DNA from: Actinoallomurus iriomotensis
GTDB lineage: Bacteria > Actinomycetota > Actinomycetes > Streptosporangiales > Streptosporangiaceae
Length of the DNA stretch: 64,000 bases
Direction of reading: 5' to 3'
NCBI RefSeq assembly: GCF_030269445.1
Contig: NZ_BSTJ01000010.1
Span: 366,024-430,023 of the forward strand
In this document: piece after piece, positions 31,930 through 40,601 of the stretch
Position numbering within the stretch: the first letter of the stretch is position 1
How the letters are laid out: every line of letters begins with the position of its first letter
Translations under genes and position numbers: made by a program
Notes under the pieces: model-generated
Database searches by the model: none
What the model saw: the letters and a program-made list of their open reading frames with translations, nothing else
Told to the model about the DNA's origin: nothing

Positions 31930-33134
31930 GGGCGTTCTCCGCTGAGCAGGAGGATGGCGAGGTCGTCGGTGAGCCCGCCGCCGTTGAGGTTCTCGGCCTC
32001 GGCGACGAGGGCGTCGAGGAGGTCCTGCCCGGTCAGGCCGTCGTCCAGCGCGTCACGGGTGAGGCCGAGCAGGCCTTCGGTGTCGAGCCGCTGGGGACCG
32101 TCGCCGACGCGTCCTTCGATGAGCCCGTCGGTGTAGAGCATCAGGGCCCAGTCGCCGGGCAGCGCGACGGTGGCCGCGGGCCACTCGGCGTCGGGGAACA
32201 GGCCGAGCGCGGGGCCGCAGTCGTCCTCCGGGAGCGCCTCGACGGTGGCGCCGCCGAACAGCAGGGGCCGGGGGTGCCCGGCACGGTAGACGGTGGCGTG
32301 GGTCTGGTCGGGCGCGATGGTGATCATGCAGAGGGTGGTGAAGATCTCTTCGGTCCACCGCTCCAGGGTCAGGACCTCGTCGAGAGTGGTGAGCAGGTGA
32401 CCGCCCGTGAGACCGGTCAGGACGAGCGTGCGCCAGGCCATGCGGAGCCGTACGCCGAGCGAGGCCTCATCGGGGCCGTGGCCGCTGACGTCGCCGATCA
32501 TGAGGTGGACGGCGCCGTCGGGGGTCTGGATGGTGTCGTAGAAGTCGCCGCCGAGCAGGGCGCGGCGGCGGCCGGGACGGTAGCGGGTGTGGTGGCGCAG
32601 CCCGCCGTCCCGGAGTCGCGGGACCGGGAGCAGGCCCTGGGCCAGGCGGGTGTTCTCCCGGCCGAGCAGACGCGCCTCGACGAGTTCGCGCTCGGACGCC
32701 TCGGCGCGTTTCCGCTCGAGCGCGTAGCGCAGCGCCCGCGCCAGCAGCGCGGGCTCGACCTCCTGCTTGACCAGATAGTCCTCGGCGCCGGCGGCGACCG
32801 CCGCCACCCCGACCTGCGCGTCGTTCAACCCGGTCAGCACGAGCACGGCGGCACGCGGGGCCAGGGAGAGGACCTCCCGCAGCAGGTCCAGGCCGTCGGC
32901 GTCCGGCAGCGACAGGTCCAGCAGCACGCAGTGGAAGTTCGGCGCGCCGGCCAGCATCTCGCGGGCCTCGGCGAGGCTGCGGGCCACGGACAGGCCCGCG
33001 TCCAGGTCCGTCTCGTCGAGGAACTCCTGGACCAGCACCGCGTCGCCCAGGTCGTCCTCGATCAGCAGGATCCGCAGCGCGTCACGCCCCACCACCGGAA
33101 CGTCCGCCGCCGACGACGCACCAACGGTCCTCAC
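31926..33134 (-). CDS. REC-PP2C (RsbU-like) serine phosphatase
   Basis: This 402-aa protein has an N-terminal receiver (LRILLIEDDLGDAVLVQEF, CVLLDLSLPDADG, VLVLTGLND, DYLVKQEV; about 20-140), a coiled linker (ALERKRAEASERELVEARLL) and a C-terminal SpoIIE-type PP2C phosphatase (about 180-400) with LLGGDFYDTIQTPDG and MIGDVSGHGPDEASLGVRL, whose Asp residues bind Mn2+, then DWALMLYTDGLIE and LTDDLAILLLSG. Such proteins dephosphorylate anti-sigma antagonists (STAS proteins). A STAS gene is encoded at 50993, beside the paralogous kinase. GTG 33134 is the first gene of the operon, overlapping the kinase by 4 nt. Confidence 0.93.
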   Translation of the reverse strand: MRTVGASSAADVPVVGRDALRILLIEDDLGDAVLVQEFLDETDLDAGLSVARSLAEAREMLAGAPNFHCVLLDLSLPDADGLDLLREVLSLAPRAAVLVLTGLNDAQVGVAAVAAGAEDYLVKQEVEPALLARALRYALERKRAEASERELVEARLLGRENTRLAQGLLPVPRLRDGGLRHHTRYRPGRRRALLGGDFYDTIQTPDGAVHLMIGDVSGHGPDEASLGVRLRMAWRTLVLTGLTGGHLLTTLDEVLTLERWTEEIFTTLCMITIAPDQTHATVYRAGHPRPLLFGGATVEALPEDDCGPALGLFPDAEWPAATVALPGDWALMLYTDGLIEGRVGDGPQRLDTEGLLGLTRDALDDGLTGQDLLDALVAEAENLNGGGLTDDLAILLLSGERP

Positions 33135-33476
33135 CGGGCTCCCGGCCTTTCACGAGACGTGTGCGGGGCCGCGCCCGAGGGTCCGTCCGCCCCACGAACC
33201 ATGGTCACTCGCACACTCCCGCTTCTTGAGCGGGAAGCCCGCTTCGATGGTGGTGTGCCACGATACCGGCCGTAATTGCCGAGCGACAACGGACCGCCCC
33301 GTATGCGCCACACGGCTCATCGGCGCCACCGAGGGACCTCACGGGCGCCGTGCGTCTGCGGCCGTGTCCTTCGGCGGGCGGAGGTCACCGCTGTCCTGGC
33401 GGACCTCCGTGGCCGGCAGGCCCTCGGCCGCCTCGCGGCGCGTGGCCCCGATCCGGGCCGGGGCCACGCGCCGGAG
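33135..33476. other. Intergenic region upstream of the phosphatase operon
   Basis: This 342-bp stretch contains a small hairpin (CCCGCT/AGCGGG near 33217-33233) and, at its right end, the terminator of the gentisate operon (33436-33473). Promoters for the phosphatase operon must be here but none is clear. No gene is supported. Confidence 0.45.
33436..33473 (-). terminator. Terminator of the gentisate operon
   Basis: A perfect 14-bp GC-rich stem (33436-33449 with 33460-33473) and 10-nt loop lies 3 bp past the stop of the fumarylacetoacetase-family gene, the last gene of that operon. Confidence 0.75.
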
Positions 33477-34349
33477 TCACGACCGCACCGTCAACCGCAT
33501 CGCGCCGATGCCACTGATCGATGTGTCGATGAGGTCGCCCGGCCGGATCGGGCCGACGCCAGGAGGCGCCCCGGTGAAGATGAGGTCGCCGGGCACCAGC
33601 GTCATGACCCGGGAGGCGTAGGACACGATCGCCGGTACGGGGGTCAGCAACTCCTTCGTCGTCACGTGCTGGCGGTGGTCGTCGCCGTTCACGACGAGGT
33701 CGATCTGGAAGGCGGCCGGGTCGGTGGCCTCGTCAGCGGTGGTGATCCACGGGCCGACCGGGCTGAAGGTGTCATAGCTCTTGCGACGCGAGCGGTCGCC
33801 CGTGCTGCGGACGGTCATGTCGAGCCCGAGCGTGTAGCCGAACACGTGGGCGAGGGCGTCCTCCTCCGGAATGTCCTTGCCGCCGCGGGCGACGACGATG
33901 ACCAGCTCGGACTCGTGGTGGATCTCGTGACCGGCGGCGACCTCCGCGGCGGGCAGGACGATGGCGTCGCGAGGCCCGCTGATCGACGACGGCGCCTTCA
34001 GGAAGACGTCGAAGTTCATCATCCACGACTCGACCTTGCCGAGCGTCCGCTCCTGGACCCCGTGCATCTCCTCCACGTGCGCCGCGTAATTGCTCGCGCA
34101 CGCCACGATCTTCGACGGGTTGAGCGCGGGCGCCAGCAGCCGTACCTCCGCCACGGGCACGGCCGATCCCGCCGCGGCGGCCTCCTCCAGCGCCGGTCGT
34201 ACGGCGGGGAAGTCCCGGCACAGCCGGCGCCACCACCCGGCCGTCAGCGGATCGGCTTCGTGCGGCCACGGCAGGGCGCCGGTCACGTCGGTGACCGTCT
34301 CACCGGTGACGACGCCGAGCCGGTGGTCGTCGAACAGGGCGAGCTTCAC
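33477..34349 (-). CDS. Fumarylacetoacetate hydrolase-family protein (acylpyruvase)
   Basis: This 290-aa FAH-fold hydrolase has KIVACASNYAAHVEEM, FLKAPSSISGPRDAIVLP, HHESELVIVVARGGKDIPEEDALAHVFGYTLGLDMTVR (the metal-binding E-x-E pattern and Asp) and GDLIFTGAPPGVGPIRPGD. In a gentisate operon it should be the fumarylpyruvate or maleylpyruvate hydrolase that splits the ring-cleavage product into pyruvate and fumarate or maleate. The GTG at 34349 overlaps the dioxygenase stop by 4 nt. No maleylpyruvate isomerase is in the operon, so direct hydrolysis of maleylpyruvate is possible, or the isomerase is elsewhere. Confidence 0.9.
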   Translation of the reverse strand: MKLALFDDHRLGVVTGETVTDVTGALPWPHEADPLTAGWWRRLCRDFPAVRPALEEAAAAGSAVPVAEVRLLAPALNPSKIVACASNYAAHVEEMHGVQERTLGKVESWMMNFDVFLKAPSSISGPRDAIVLPAAEVAAGHEIHHESELVIVVARGGKDIPEEDALAHVFGYTLGLDMTVRSTGDRSRRKSYDTFSPVGPWITTADEATDPAAFQIDLVVNGDDHRQHVTTKELLTPVPAIVSYASRVMTLVPGDLIFTGAPPGVGPIRPGDLIDTSISGIGAMRLTVRS

Positions 34350-35440
34350 AGGACTCCTTGCTGGGGGACGAAGGTGGACGTGACGGCCTGCGCCGCGGCG
34401 AGCGTCTCCTCGCGGTAGATGCCGAGCGCGCGCAGGACCGGGGCGTCACTGATACCGAAGAGGTCGGCGTTCTCGGCGGCGTGGTGCTCCACGGCCGACC
34501 ACGACGGCACGACGAACATGTCGCCCGGTTCCCAGTCGAACCGTTGTTCGTCGATCACGCTGTGCCCGACGCCGCGGTGCACCACGAAGATCTGGTTGCC
34601 GGACCGCCGGCACGGCGTCGTCGAACGGCCGGCGATCAACCGGCGCACGCCGCAGGCGAGCGTGGGCAGCACGCTCGCGCCCGACCGCGGGTTGGCGAAC
34701 TCCACCGCGACCGTGGCGGCGTCGGGGCGTTCGGCCGCACGCCGGTCCAGTTCGGCGGCAGTGTCGTTCCAGCGGTAGACGAGCAGCGGCGAGGGCTTCG
34801 GATCGAGCGCGCCGGTGACCTGTTCGTCGGCGAACCGCCCGGACGAGGCGCCGTAGGCCGCGACAGACCGGTTGCGCTCCCCGTCGACCGGCTGGCTGGT
34901 GGCCGGGTGCGGCTCGAAGAAGATGCCGTCCAGCGCTTCGATCATCGGCAGGTCGAGCCCGTCGAACCACAGCATCGAACCGTCAGTGGTGCTGGAGTGG
35001 TCGTGCCAGGCCCAGGCCGGGGTGAGCACGAGGTCGCCGGGCCGCATGTCGCAGGCGTCGCCGTTGACCGTGGTGAACACGCCCTCGCCTTCGAGCACGA
35101 ACCGGATCGCCCCAGGGGTGTGCCGGTGCGCCGGTGCGGTCTCGCGTCCACCGAGGCACTGCACCGCTCCCCACAGCGTGCCCGCGGCGTACGGGCGTCC
35201 GCCCAGTCCGGGGTTGCGCAGGCTGAGCACCCGGCGTTCGCCGCCGCGCTCGACCGGGATGAGGCCGATGGCCCGCTCGGCCAGTGGCCGGTAGGTGCGC
35301 GCCGACCACAGCCACGGCACGGCCTTCGGCCGTGGCGTCGGCGTGAGCAACTCGCCGGTCACGGTCCACAGGGGGGCGAGACCGACCGCGTCGACGTCCC
35401 GGTAGAACGCCTCCAGCGCCTGGTCGATGTTCACGGTCAC
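34346..35440 (-). CDS. Gentisate 1,2-dioxygenase
   Basis: This 364-aa bicupin dioxygenase opens gentisate (2,5-dihydroxybenzoate) to maleylpyruvate using Fe(II) and O2. The N-terminal cupin holds the iron ligands in TAPAHRHTPGAIRFVLEGEGVFTTVNGD (H105, H107) and PAWAWHDHSS (H146/H148). The C-terminal cupin is FVVHRGVGHSVIDEQRFDWEPGDMFVVPSWSAVEHHA. Length and order agree with the family. GTG 35440 is taken as start; GTG 35434 is possible. It lies 17 bp after the transporter gene and overlaps the hydrolase gene, so the operon is tightly coupled. Confidence 0.93.
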   Translation of the reverse strand: MTVNIDQALEAFYRDVDAVGLAPLWTVTGELLTPTPRPKAVPWLWSARTYRPLAERAIGLIPVERGGERRVLSLRNPGLGGRPYAAGTLWGAVQCLGGRETAPAHRHTPGAIRFVLEGEGVFTTVNGDACDMRPGDLVLTPAWAWHDHSSTTDGSMLWFDGLDLPMIEALDGIFFEPHPATSQPVDGERNRSVAAYGASSGRFADEQVTGALDPKPSPLLVYRWNDTAAELDRRAAERPDAATVAVEFANPRSGASVLPTLACGVRRLIAGRSTTPCRRSGNQIFVVHRGVGHSVIDEQRFDWEPGDMFVVPSWSAVEHHAAENADLFGISDAPVLRALGIYREETLAAAQAVTSTFVPQQGVL

Positions 35441-35457
35441 GAGGATTTACCTCCCTC

Positions 35458-36828
35458 TCAGGTGAGCGAGTCGGCGGCCACCGGCGCGGCCACCATTCCC
35501 GGGCGGCGGCCCAGGCCGAGCGCGACCAGCGCGCCGAGCGCGGCGGCCACGGCGACGGCGACGAACAGCACCGTGTTGTCGTCGTGGAACCAGCCGAGCA
35601 GCCACCCGCCGGCGTACGGGCCGAGGATCGCCCCGACCCGTCCGACGCCGAACATCGCGCCGGTCCCGGTGCCGCGCACATGCGTCGGGTACGACTGGGC
35701 CGCCAGGCCGTTCAGCACGAACTGGCCGCCGACGATGCCGAACCCGGCGACCGCCACGAGCACGACGTCCACCACCGTGCCGTCGATGGCCGCGATGAGC
35801 GCGACCGCGACGGTGCTCACCGCGAGCAGGTAGACGAGCCCGCGTCGCATGCTGGTCCACCCGCGGTCGTCCAGCAGCGCGACGAACAGGCCACCGACGA
35901 CGCCACCGATCTGCAGCAGCGCGCCGAAGGAGAACGAGGTGCCGAAACCGTTGCCGCGCGCCTCCATGAGCGTCGGCATCCAGCCGGACAGCCCGTAGAT
36001 GTCGAACAGCACGAGGAAGGCGCAGGCCCACAGCGCGATGGTCGTCCGCCGGTACCGGTCCGACAGCAGGATCGCGACGATCTCCACGGTACGGGCACGG
36101 TCGCGAGGCCGCCCGAACACGGCTCCGGCGTACGCTCCGGCCCGGTCGGGGCGTACGCGGCCGAGGACCTCGGCGGCGTCCTCGTGCCGGCCGCGCATCA
36201 CCAGGAACTGCACCGACTCCGGCAGGGTGAACCACAGGACGATCGCGATCGGTACGGACAGGCCGCCGAGCCAGTAGAGGATCTGCCAGCCGTGGCCGGG
36301 GGTGAGCCAGATCCCGGCGGCCGAGGCGAGCACGCCGCCGAAGGCGTATCCGGAGATGCCGAGCGTGCCCATCCGGTTGCCGCTGGCGGCCGGGGTGAAC
36401 TCGTTGATGTAGGCGGTGCCCAGCGGCATGATCACGCCGAGGCTCAGCCCGGTGACGCCGCGGAGCGCCACGAACGTCGTGAACGAGCCGGCCAGTGCGG
36501 CGGTCAGCACGCTGAACACCCCTGCGAACAGCAGTGCGGACAGCAGCACCGGCCGCCGGCCGTACCGGTCGGCGACCGGCCCGTGGGCGAGGGCGCCGAC
36601 CGCGAAGCCGATCAGTCCGGAGGAGACGAGGAACCCGGCCTCGCTGTGACTCAGGCCCCACGGCTTGACCACGTAGTGGATGACGTACGACGGGTTGAGC
36701 GTGTCGTAACCGTCGAAGACGGTCGCTGCGATGATCGAGGCGATGAGCGTCCAGTGGAACGGCGTCAGTGACGCGGACCGGAGTTCTTCGCGGGCGTCCA
36801 GCGGCGGGCCGGACTCGATGGCGGCCAT
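35458..36828 (-). CDS. MFS aromatic acid:H+ symporter (AAHS type)
   Basis: This 456-aa, 12-TM major facilitator has the AAHS family marks: TLIASIIAATVFDGYDTLNPSYV in TM1 (DGYD motif of PcaK/BenK/MhpT), the loop GPVADRYGRRPVLL between TM2 and TM3, and GLSLGVIMPLGTAYINEFTP. It should bring hydroxybenzoate or gentisate into the cell. ATG 36828 has AGGAGG about 5 nt upstream. It lies 28 bp after the hydroxylase gene and 17 bp before the dioxygenase gene in one operon. Confidence 0.93.
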   Translation of the reverse strand: MAAIESGPPLDAREELRSASLTPFHWTLIASIIAATVFDGYDTLNPSYVIHYVVKPWGLSHSEAGFLVSSGLIGFAVGALAHGPVADRYGRRPVLLSALLFAGVFSVLTAALAGSFTTFVALRGVTGLSLGVIMPLGTAYINEFTPAASGNRMGTLGISGYAFGGVLASAAGIWLTPGHGWQILYWLGGLSVPIAIVLWFTLPESVQFLVMRGRHEDAAEVLGRVRPDRAGAYAGAVFGRPRDRARTVEIVAILLSDRYRRTTIALWACAFLVLFDIYGLSGWMPTLMEARGNGFGTSFSFGALLQIGGVVGGLFVALLDDRGWTSMRRGLVYLLAVSTVAVALIAAIDGTVVDVVLVAVAGFGIVGGQFVLNGLAAQSYPTHVRGTGTGAMFGVGRVGAILGPYAGGWLLGWFHDDNTVLFVAVAVAAALGALVALGLGRRPGMVAAPVAADSLT

Positions 36829-36856
36829 GGGAGCCTCCTGGGCCGAGGGGTGAGGG

Positions 36857-38107
36857 TCAGGACAGGGACGGTTCGGCCAGTCGGTCACGGAGTTCGGCGG
36901 CGGGTACGCCGATGCCGAACCTGCGCACGCTCTCCAGCAGCGAGACGCGCCGCAGCCATACACGGGCGCGGCCGGGATCGGCGGCGATGGCGCGCAGTTC
37001 GGCCTGGTTGCGGCGGCGGAGCGTCTCGTCGCGCTCGCGCATGCGCTGCGTGTTGCGCTCGGTGTCGGCCTGCACGTACTCCAGCGCGATGCGGCGGCGA
37101 CACTCGGCGAAGGCGTCGAACTCCTCCTCGCCCGCCTCGCCCCGGCGGACCCGTACCATCCGGCGCGTCAGGTCCATGGCGTCGTGGATGCCGCTGTTGA
37201 GCCCCACACCTCCCATCGGGCTGTTGATATGCGCCGCATCGCCGATGAGGAAGGCGCGACCGCGCCGGAAGACGCTCGCGACCCGCTGGTGCACGCTGTA
37301 GATCTGGTGGTCGACGATCGGGTAGCCCTCCGGGCGTGGCGCGACGCCCCGCAGGCGCGCCTGCATCACGTCCGGCCGGGTCGCCTCCTCGGCCGGCACC
37401 CGCGCCGGCACCGGCCACAACACCCGCCACGACTCCGGGGTGCGCAGGATGAACAGCCACTCGTCCGGGTCGGCGATGTAGTTGACCTCGGCGATGCCGG
37501 GGAGCTGTTCGCGCATGTCCACCGGGGTGCTGACGATCAGGAAGCGCTCGGTGTAGGTGTGGCCCTCGAACGGGATGGCCAGGGACCGCCGGACCGTGCT
37601 GCGCGGGCCATCGGCACCGATGAGGTAGGCGGCGCGCAGTGTCCGCGGCCCTTGCGGGGTCTCGATGGTCACGGTCACGGCGTCGCCGTCCTGCTCCGCG
37701 CCGATGAACCGCGACCCGAACAGCAGGTCGGCGTCCGGCTCCCGGTGCAGCCGCTCGTACAGGAAGCGCACGAGGTGCTGCTGGTTGAGCTGGAGCCGGT
37801 ACGGGTAGCGGGTCTCGTCGGCGAGGAGCCCGAGGTCGAACTCGGCGACGAGACCCTCGGCGCGGTCACGGAACTGGTACCTGGGCACCACCAGGCCCTC
37901 GTCGTGCATCCGCCCGGTGATGTCGATCTCCTCCAGCAGTTCGAGCGTCGCCGCGTGGAAGGTGGAGGCGCGCCAGTCCGGGCTCGGCCGCGGGGCGGTC
38001 TCGACGACGACCACGGGCACGTCCTGCCGTACAAGTGAGGCGGCGGCGGTCATCCCGACCGGGCCCGCTCCGATGACGACCACCGGGAGATCGGTTCTGT
38101 TCGGCAT
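36857..38107 (-). CDS. FAD-dependent hydroxylase, probable 3-hydroxybenzoate 6-hydroxylase
   Basis: This 416-aa class A flavoprotein hydroxylase has PVVVIGAGPVGMTAAASLVRQ at the N-terminus, YLIGADGPRSTVRRSL (DG motif) at about 165, and GRAFLIGDAAHINSPMGGVGLNSGIHDAMDL (GD motif) at about 285. Placed first in a gentisate operon, it most simply makes gentisate from 3-hydroxybenzoate; salicylate is an alternative substrate. It is divergent from the IclR regulator gene with 58 bp between. ATG 38107 is taken as start. Confidence 0.85.
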   Translation of the reverse strand: MPNRTDLPVVVIGAGPVGMTAAASLVRQDVPVVVVETAPRPSPDWRASTFHAATLELLEEIDITGRMHDEGLVVPRYQFRDRAEGLVAEFDLGLLADETRYPYRLQLNQQHLVRFLYERLHREPDADLLFGSRFIGAEQDGDAVTVTIETPQGPRTLRAAYLIGADGPRSTVRRSLAIPFEGHTYTERFLIVSTPVDMREQLPGIAEVNYIADPDEWLFILRTPESWRVLWPVPARVPAEEATRPDVMQARLRGVAPRPEGYPIVDHQIYSVHQRVASVFRRGRAFLIGDAAHINSPMGGVGLNSGIHDAMDLTRRMVRVRRGEAGEEEFDAFAECRRRIALEYVQADTERNTQRMRERDETLRRRNQAELRAIAADPGRARVWLRRVSLLESVRRFGIGVPAAELRDRLAEPSLS

Positions 38108-38130
38108 GTCCGGGACACTACGAAATCGTT

Positions 38131-38162
38131 CTTCCTATGGGAATAGTTCTCTATATAGTTCC
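38131..38162. promoter_or_regulatory. IclR operator/promoter region
   Basis: This 58-bp AT-rich gap between hydroxylase and IclR genes has GGAA(N)TTCC at 38140-38162, an ATAGTTC repeated 13 bp apart (38143-38149 and 38156-38162) and a CTAT-GGGA-ATAG dyad. TATATA at 38152-38157 lies 8 nt before the IclR ATG, which suggests a leaderless transcript. It is the likely site for IclR control of both directions. Confidence 0.5.
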
Positions 38163-38165
38163 GCT

Positions 38166-38921
38166 ATGTCGAATTCTTCGGTGGACAACGCACTCCGGCT
38201 GCTGCAACTGGTGGGGGAGCGGAAGGTGATCCGCGTCGCCGAGGCGGCCGAGACCCTGGGCACCGCACGCTCGACCGCGCACCGGCTGCTCGCCGCGCTG
38301 CTTCGGCACGGGTTCGTGGTCCAGGACAAGCCGAACGGCGTCTACCGTCCCGGGCCGGCGCTGACCGAGATCGGTGCCGCCGCCATCGGCGGTATCGACA
38401 TCCGCCGTGTCGCCCGCCCCGTCCTGGAGGACCTGCGCGAACGCACCCAGGAGACGATCAGCCTCAGCACGCTGGAGGGCCGCGACGTCCGGTTCATCGA
38501 CTGCGTGGAGAGCCCGCGCGCGGTCCGTGTCGGCAGCCGTACAGGTGTGGTGTTGCCGGCCAACTGCACGGCGGGCGGCAAGTCGCTCCTGGCGGCGATG
38601 CCACCCGCCGATCTGACTCGCCGTTACGCCGGTCACGACCTGCCCGCGCGCACGTCTTCCTCGGTCGCGGACTGGGAGGACCTGCTGGCAGAGCTGGCCG
38701 AGATCCGGCGTACCGGCTACGCGCTCAACGTTGAGGAAGGCGAGAGCGGCATCTGCGCGGTGGGCGCCGCGATGCGCGACCTGACCGGAGCCCCGGTCGC
38801 CGCCATCGCCGCCGTCATCCCTTCGAGCCGGATGCCGACCGTCGAGGCCGGCCGTGCCCTCGCCCCCCTCGTGACCGAGGCGGCGCGCGCCGTGGAGGAC
38901 CTGCTCCATGCCGCGGTGTGA
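38166..38921 (+). CDS. IclR-family transcriptional regulator
   Basis: This 251-aa regulator has an N-terminal winged HTH (SVDNALRLLQLVGERKVIRVAEAAETLGTARSTAHRLLAALLRHGFVVQD) and the IclR effector domain (IDIRRVARPVLEDLRERTQETISLSTLEGRDVRFIDCVES, then TGVVLPANCTAGGKSLLAAM and NVEEGESGICAVGAAMRD). IclR proteins of aromatic catabolism bind the pathway substrate. Divergent placement beside the hydroxylase gene makes it the likely regulator of the gentisate operon. Confidence 0.93.
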   Translation: MSNSSVDNALRLLQLVGERKVIRVAEAAETLGTARSTAHRLLAALLRHGFVVQDKPNGVYRPGPALTEIGAAAIGGIDIRRVARPVLEDLRERTQETISLSTLEGRDVRFIDCVESPRAVRVGSRTGVVLPANCTAGGKSLLAAMPPADLTRRYAGHDLPARTSSSVADWEDLLAELAEIRRTGYALNVEEGESGICAVGAAMRDLTGAPVAAIAAVIPSSRMPTVEAGRALAPLVTEAARAVEDLLHAAV

Positions 38922-38999
38922 GTCCCTGGACAGGCCGCCGGTTCCCGACTTTCCTGATCTCGGCGGGACACGGGTCGAGGCAGAGGGGAAGGCGATCGG

Positions 39000-39734
39000 A
39001 TGGACGCGGGTACGGAGCTGACGCGTGAACGGTGGGAGGCCAACGCCGCGTACTGGGTGAAGATCATCCGGGAGGGGCGGGACCGCTACCGGACGGAGCT
39101 CACCGACGACGCCCTGCTCGGCGCGGTCGGGGAGTGCGCCGGGCTGCGGGTCCTCGACGCCGGGTGCGGCGAGGGGTATCTCACCCGCCGGCTCGCGGGA
39201 CTCGGCGCGCACGTCGCCGGGATGGACGTCTGCCGGGGACTGGTGGAGGCGGCGGCCGGGCTCGGCGGCGCGTACGCGTCCGCGAGCGTCGACGCCCTGC
39301 CCCTCCGCGACGGCACCCTCGACCTGGTGGTCTGCAACCACCTGTTCAGCCACCTGCCCGACCCGTCGGGCGCGATCGGTGAGTTCGGCCGGGTGCTGCG
39401 GAGCGGCGGGCGGCTGGTCGTCCTCACGCTGCACCCGTGCTTCTACAACGAGGCCTCCGAGCGCGGCGCCGCCGACAGCGTGCCGGCGTCGCGGTACTTC
39501 GCCGCGCGTGGCATCGACCAGCACTTCGTGGTGGACGGGCTGGAGTCGCCCTCGGTCATCACATCATGGCTGCGGCCGCTGGAGTACTACTCCGCGACGT
39601 TGCGCGACGCCGGGTTCGTCATCACCGACATCCGCGAGCCCCGCCCGAACGAGGAGCAGGTGCGCGCCGACCCGTGGTGGCACGAGGGCTTCCCGACCGC
39701 CCTGTTCATCCTGCTGACCGCCGAACGGCGGTGA
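39000..39734 (+). CDS. Class I SAM-dependent methyltransferase
   Basis: This 244-aa methyltransferase has RERWEANAAYWVKIIREGRDRYR at the N-terminus, SAM motif I LRVLDAGCGEGYLTRRLA, acidic ribose contact in VAGMDVCRG, and motif IV LDLVVCNHLFSHLPDPSGAIGEFGRVLRSGG (UbiE/Methyltransf_11 type). GGGGAAGG lies upstream of ATG 39000. It stands alone and ends at a strong terminator. Substrate unknown. Confidence 0.9.
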   Translation: MDAGTELTRERWEANAAYWVKIIREGRDRYRTELTDDALLGAVGECAGLRVLDAGCGEGYLTRRLAGLGAHVAGMDVCRGLVEAAAGLGGAYASASVDALPLRDGTLDLVVCNHLFSHLPDPSGAIGEFGRVLRSGGRLVVLTLHPCFYNEASERGAADSVPASRYFAARGIDQHFVVDGLESPSVITSWLRPLEYYSATLRDAGFVITDIREPRPNEEQVRADPWWHEGFPTALFILLTAERR

Positions 39735-39735
39735 G

Positions 39736-39764
39736 CGCCGCCTCCGGAGCGCGGCGGGGTTTTT
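39736..39764 (+). terminator. Intrinsic terminator after methyltransferase
   Basis: Stem CGCCGC/GCGGCG (39736-39741, 39751-39756), whose loop holds its own CTCCGGAG palindrome, is followed by GGGTTTTT. This is the clearest T-tract terminator in the window. It also sits at the convergent boundary with the next gene. Confidence 0.85.
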
Positions 39765-39776
39765 GAGACGGGCCCC

Positions 39777-40601
39777 CTACGGCTTGCGGCCGACGCCGCC
39801 GGCCATCCAGATGCCCTTCGGCGGCGCGGTGTCCACCGGTCCGTCGGGACGCCAGTCGCGGAGCGGCACCAGGCCCGGCTCGGCGAGTTCCAGGCCGTCG
39901 AAGAAGGGACGCACCTCGTCGAGCGTACGGGCGGCGTTGGCGCCCGGCCGGTCCAACAGGGCCCGGTAGACGTCCTCGACCGGTGTGACGGCGTCGGGGC
40001 GGTTGTCGAACACGGCGTGGGACAGGACGAGGTGGCTGCCGCCCGGCAGCAGGTCGCGCAGGAGGGCGACGCTCTTGAACGGCTCGTCCGAGTGCGGGAT
40101 GAACTGCAGCGCGCCGAGGATGACGACCGCGACCGGCCGGCCGAAGTCGATCAGCCCGTCGTCCCGGCAGCGTTCGACCATCTCCCGTGGACGCAGGATG
40201 TCGCCCTCGACCACCGAACTCGACGCGCTGTCGACCAGGATGGCGCGGGCGTGGGACAGGACGACGGGATCGCTGTCGACGTAGACCGTCACGCTGCCGG
40301 GGCCGTGGGACCGGGCGACCTCGTGGGTGTTGTTCCGCGTCGGCAACCCGGCGCTGACGTCGATGAACTGCCGGATGCCGCGCTCGCGGAGATGCCGTAT
40401 GGCGCGGCCGAGGAACCGCCGGTTCTCCACGACCATGCTCTTGATCTCCGGAGCGATGGCGAGGAGCCGGTCGGCGGCGTCCCGGTCGGCGGCGAAGTTG
40501 TCCTTGCCGCCGAGGAAGTAGTCGTTCATGCGCGCGATGTTGGCGACACTCGTGTCGAAGCCGCCGGGAGCCCGGTGGCGCGGGGAGCGGCCGGACGTCA
40601 T
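39777..40601 (-). CDS. SAM-dependent methyltransferase, DUF574 family (second copy)
   Basis: This 274-aa DUF574 protein shares its pattern with 15455-16237: TSVANIARMNDYFLGGKDNFAADRDAADRLL, IRQFIDVSAGLPTRNNTHEVA, VTVYVDSDPVVLSHARA and VAVVILGALQFI. Its ATG overlaps the stop of the DeoR regulator (ATGA), so the two are translated together. This is an unusual partner for a sugar regulator and may mean that the methyltransferase belongs to the same response. Substrate unknown. Confidence 0.9.
   Translation of the reverse strand: MTSGRSPRHRAPGGFDTSVANIARMNDYFLGGKDNFAADRDAADRLLAIAPEIKSMVVENRRFLGRAIRHLRERGIRQFIDVSAGLPTRNNTHEVARSHGPGSVTVYVDSDPVVLSHARAILVDSASSSVVEGDILRPREMVERCRDDGLIDFGRPVAVVILGALQFIPHSDEPFKSVALLRDLLPGGSHLVLSHAVFDNRPDAVTPVEDVYRALLDRPGANAARTLDEVRPFFDGLELAEPGLVPLRDWRPDGPVDTAPPKGIWMAGGVGRKP

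Noticed and set aside
33131..33313. Short minus-strand frame upstream of the phosphatase
   Set aside because: It overlaps the phosphatase start, is Arg/Ser-rich and has no ribosome-binding site.
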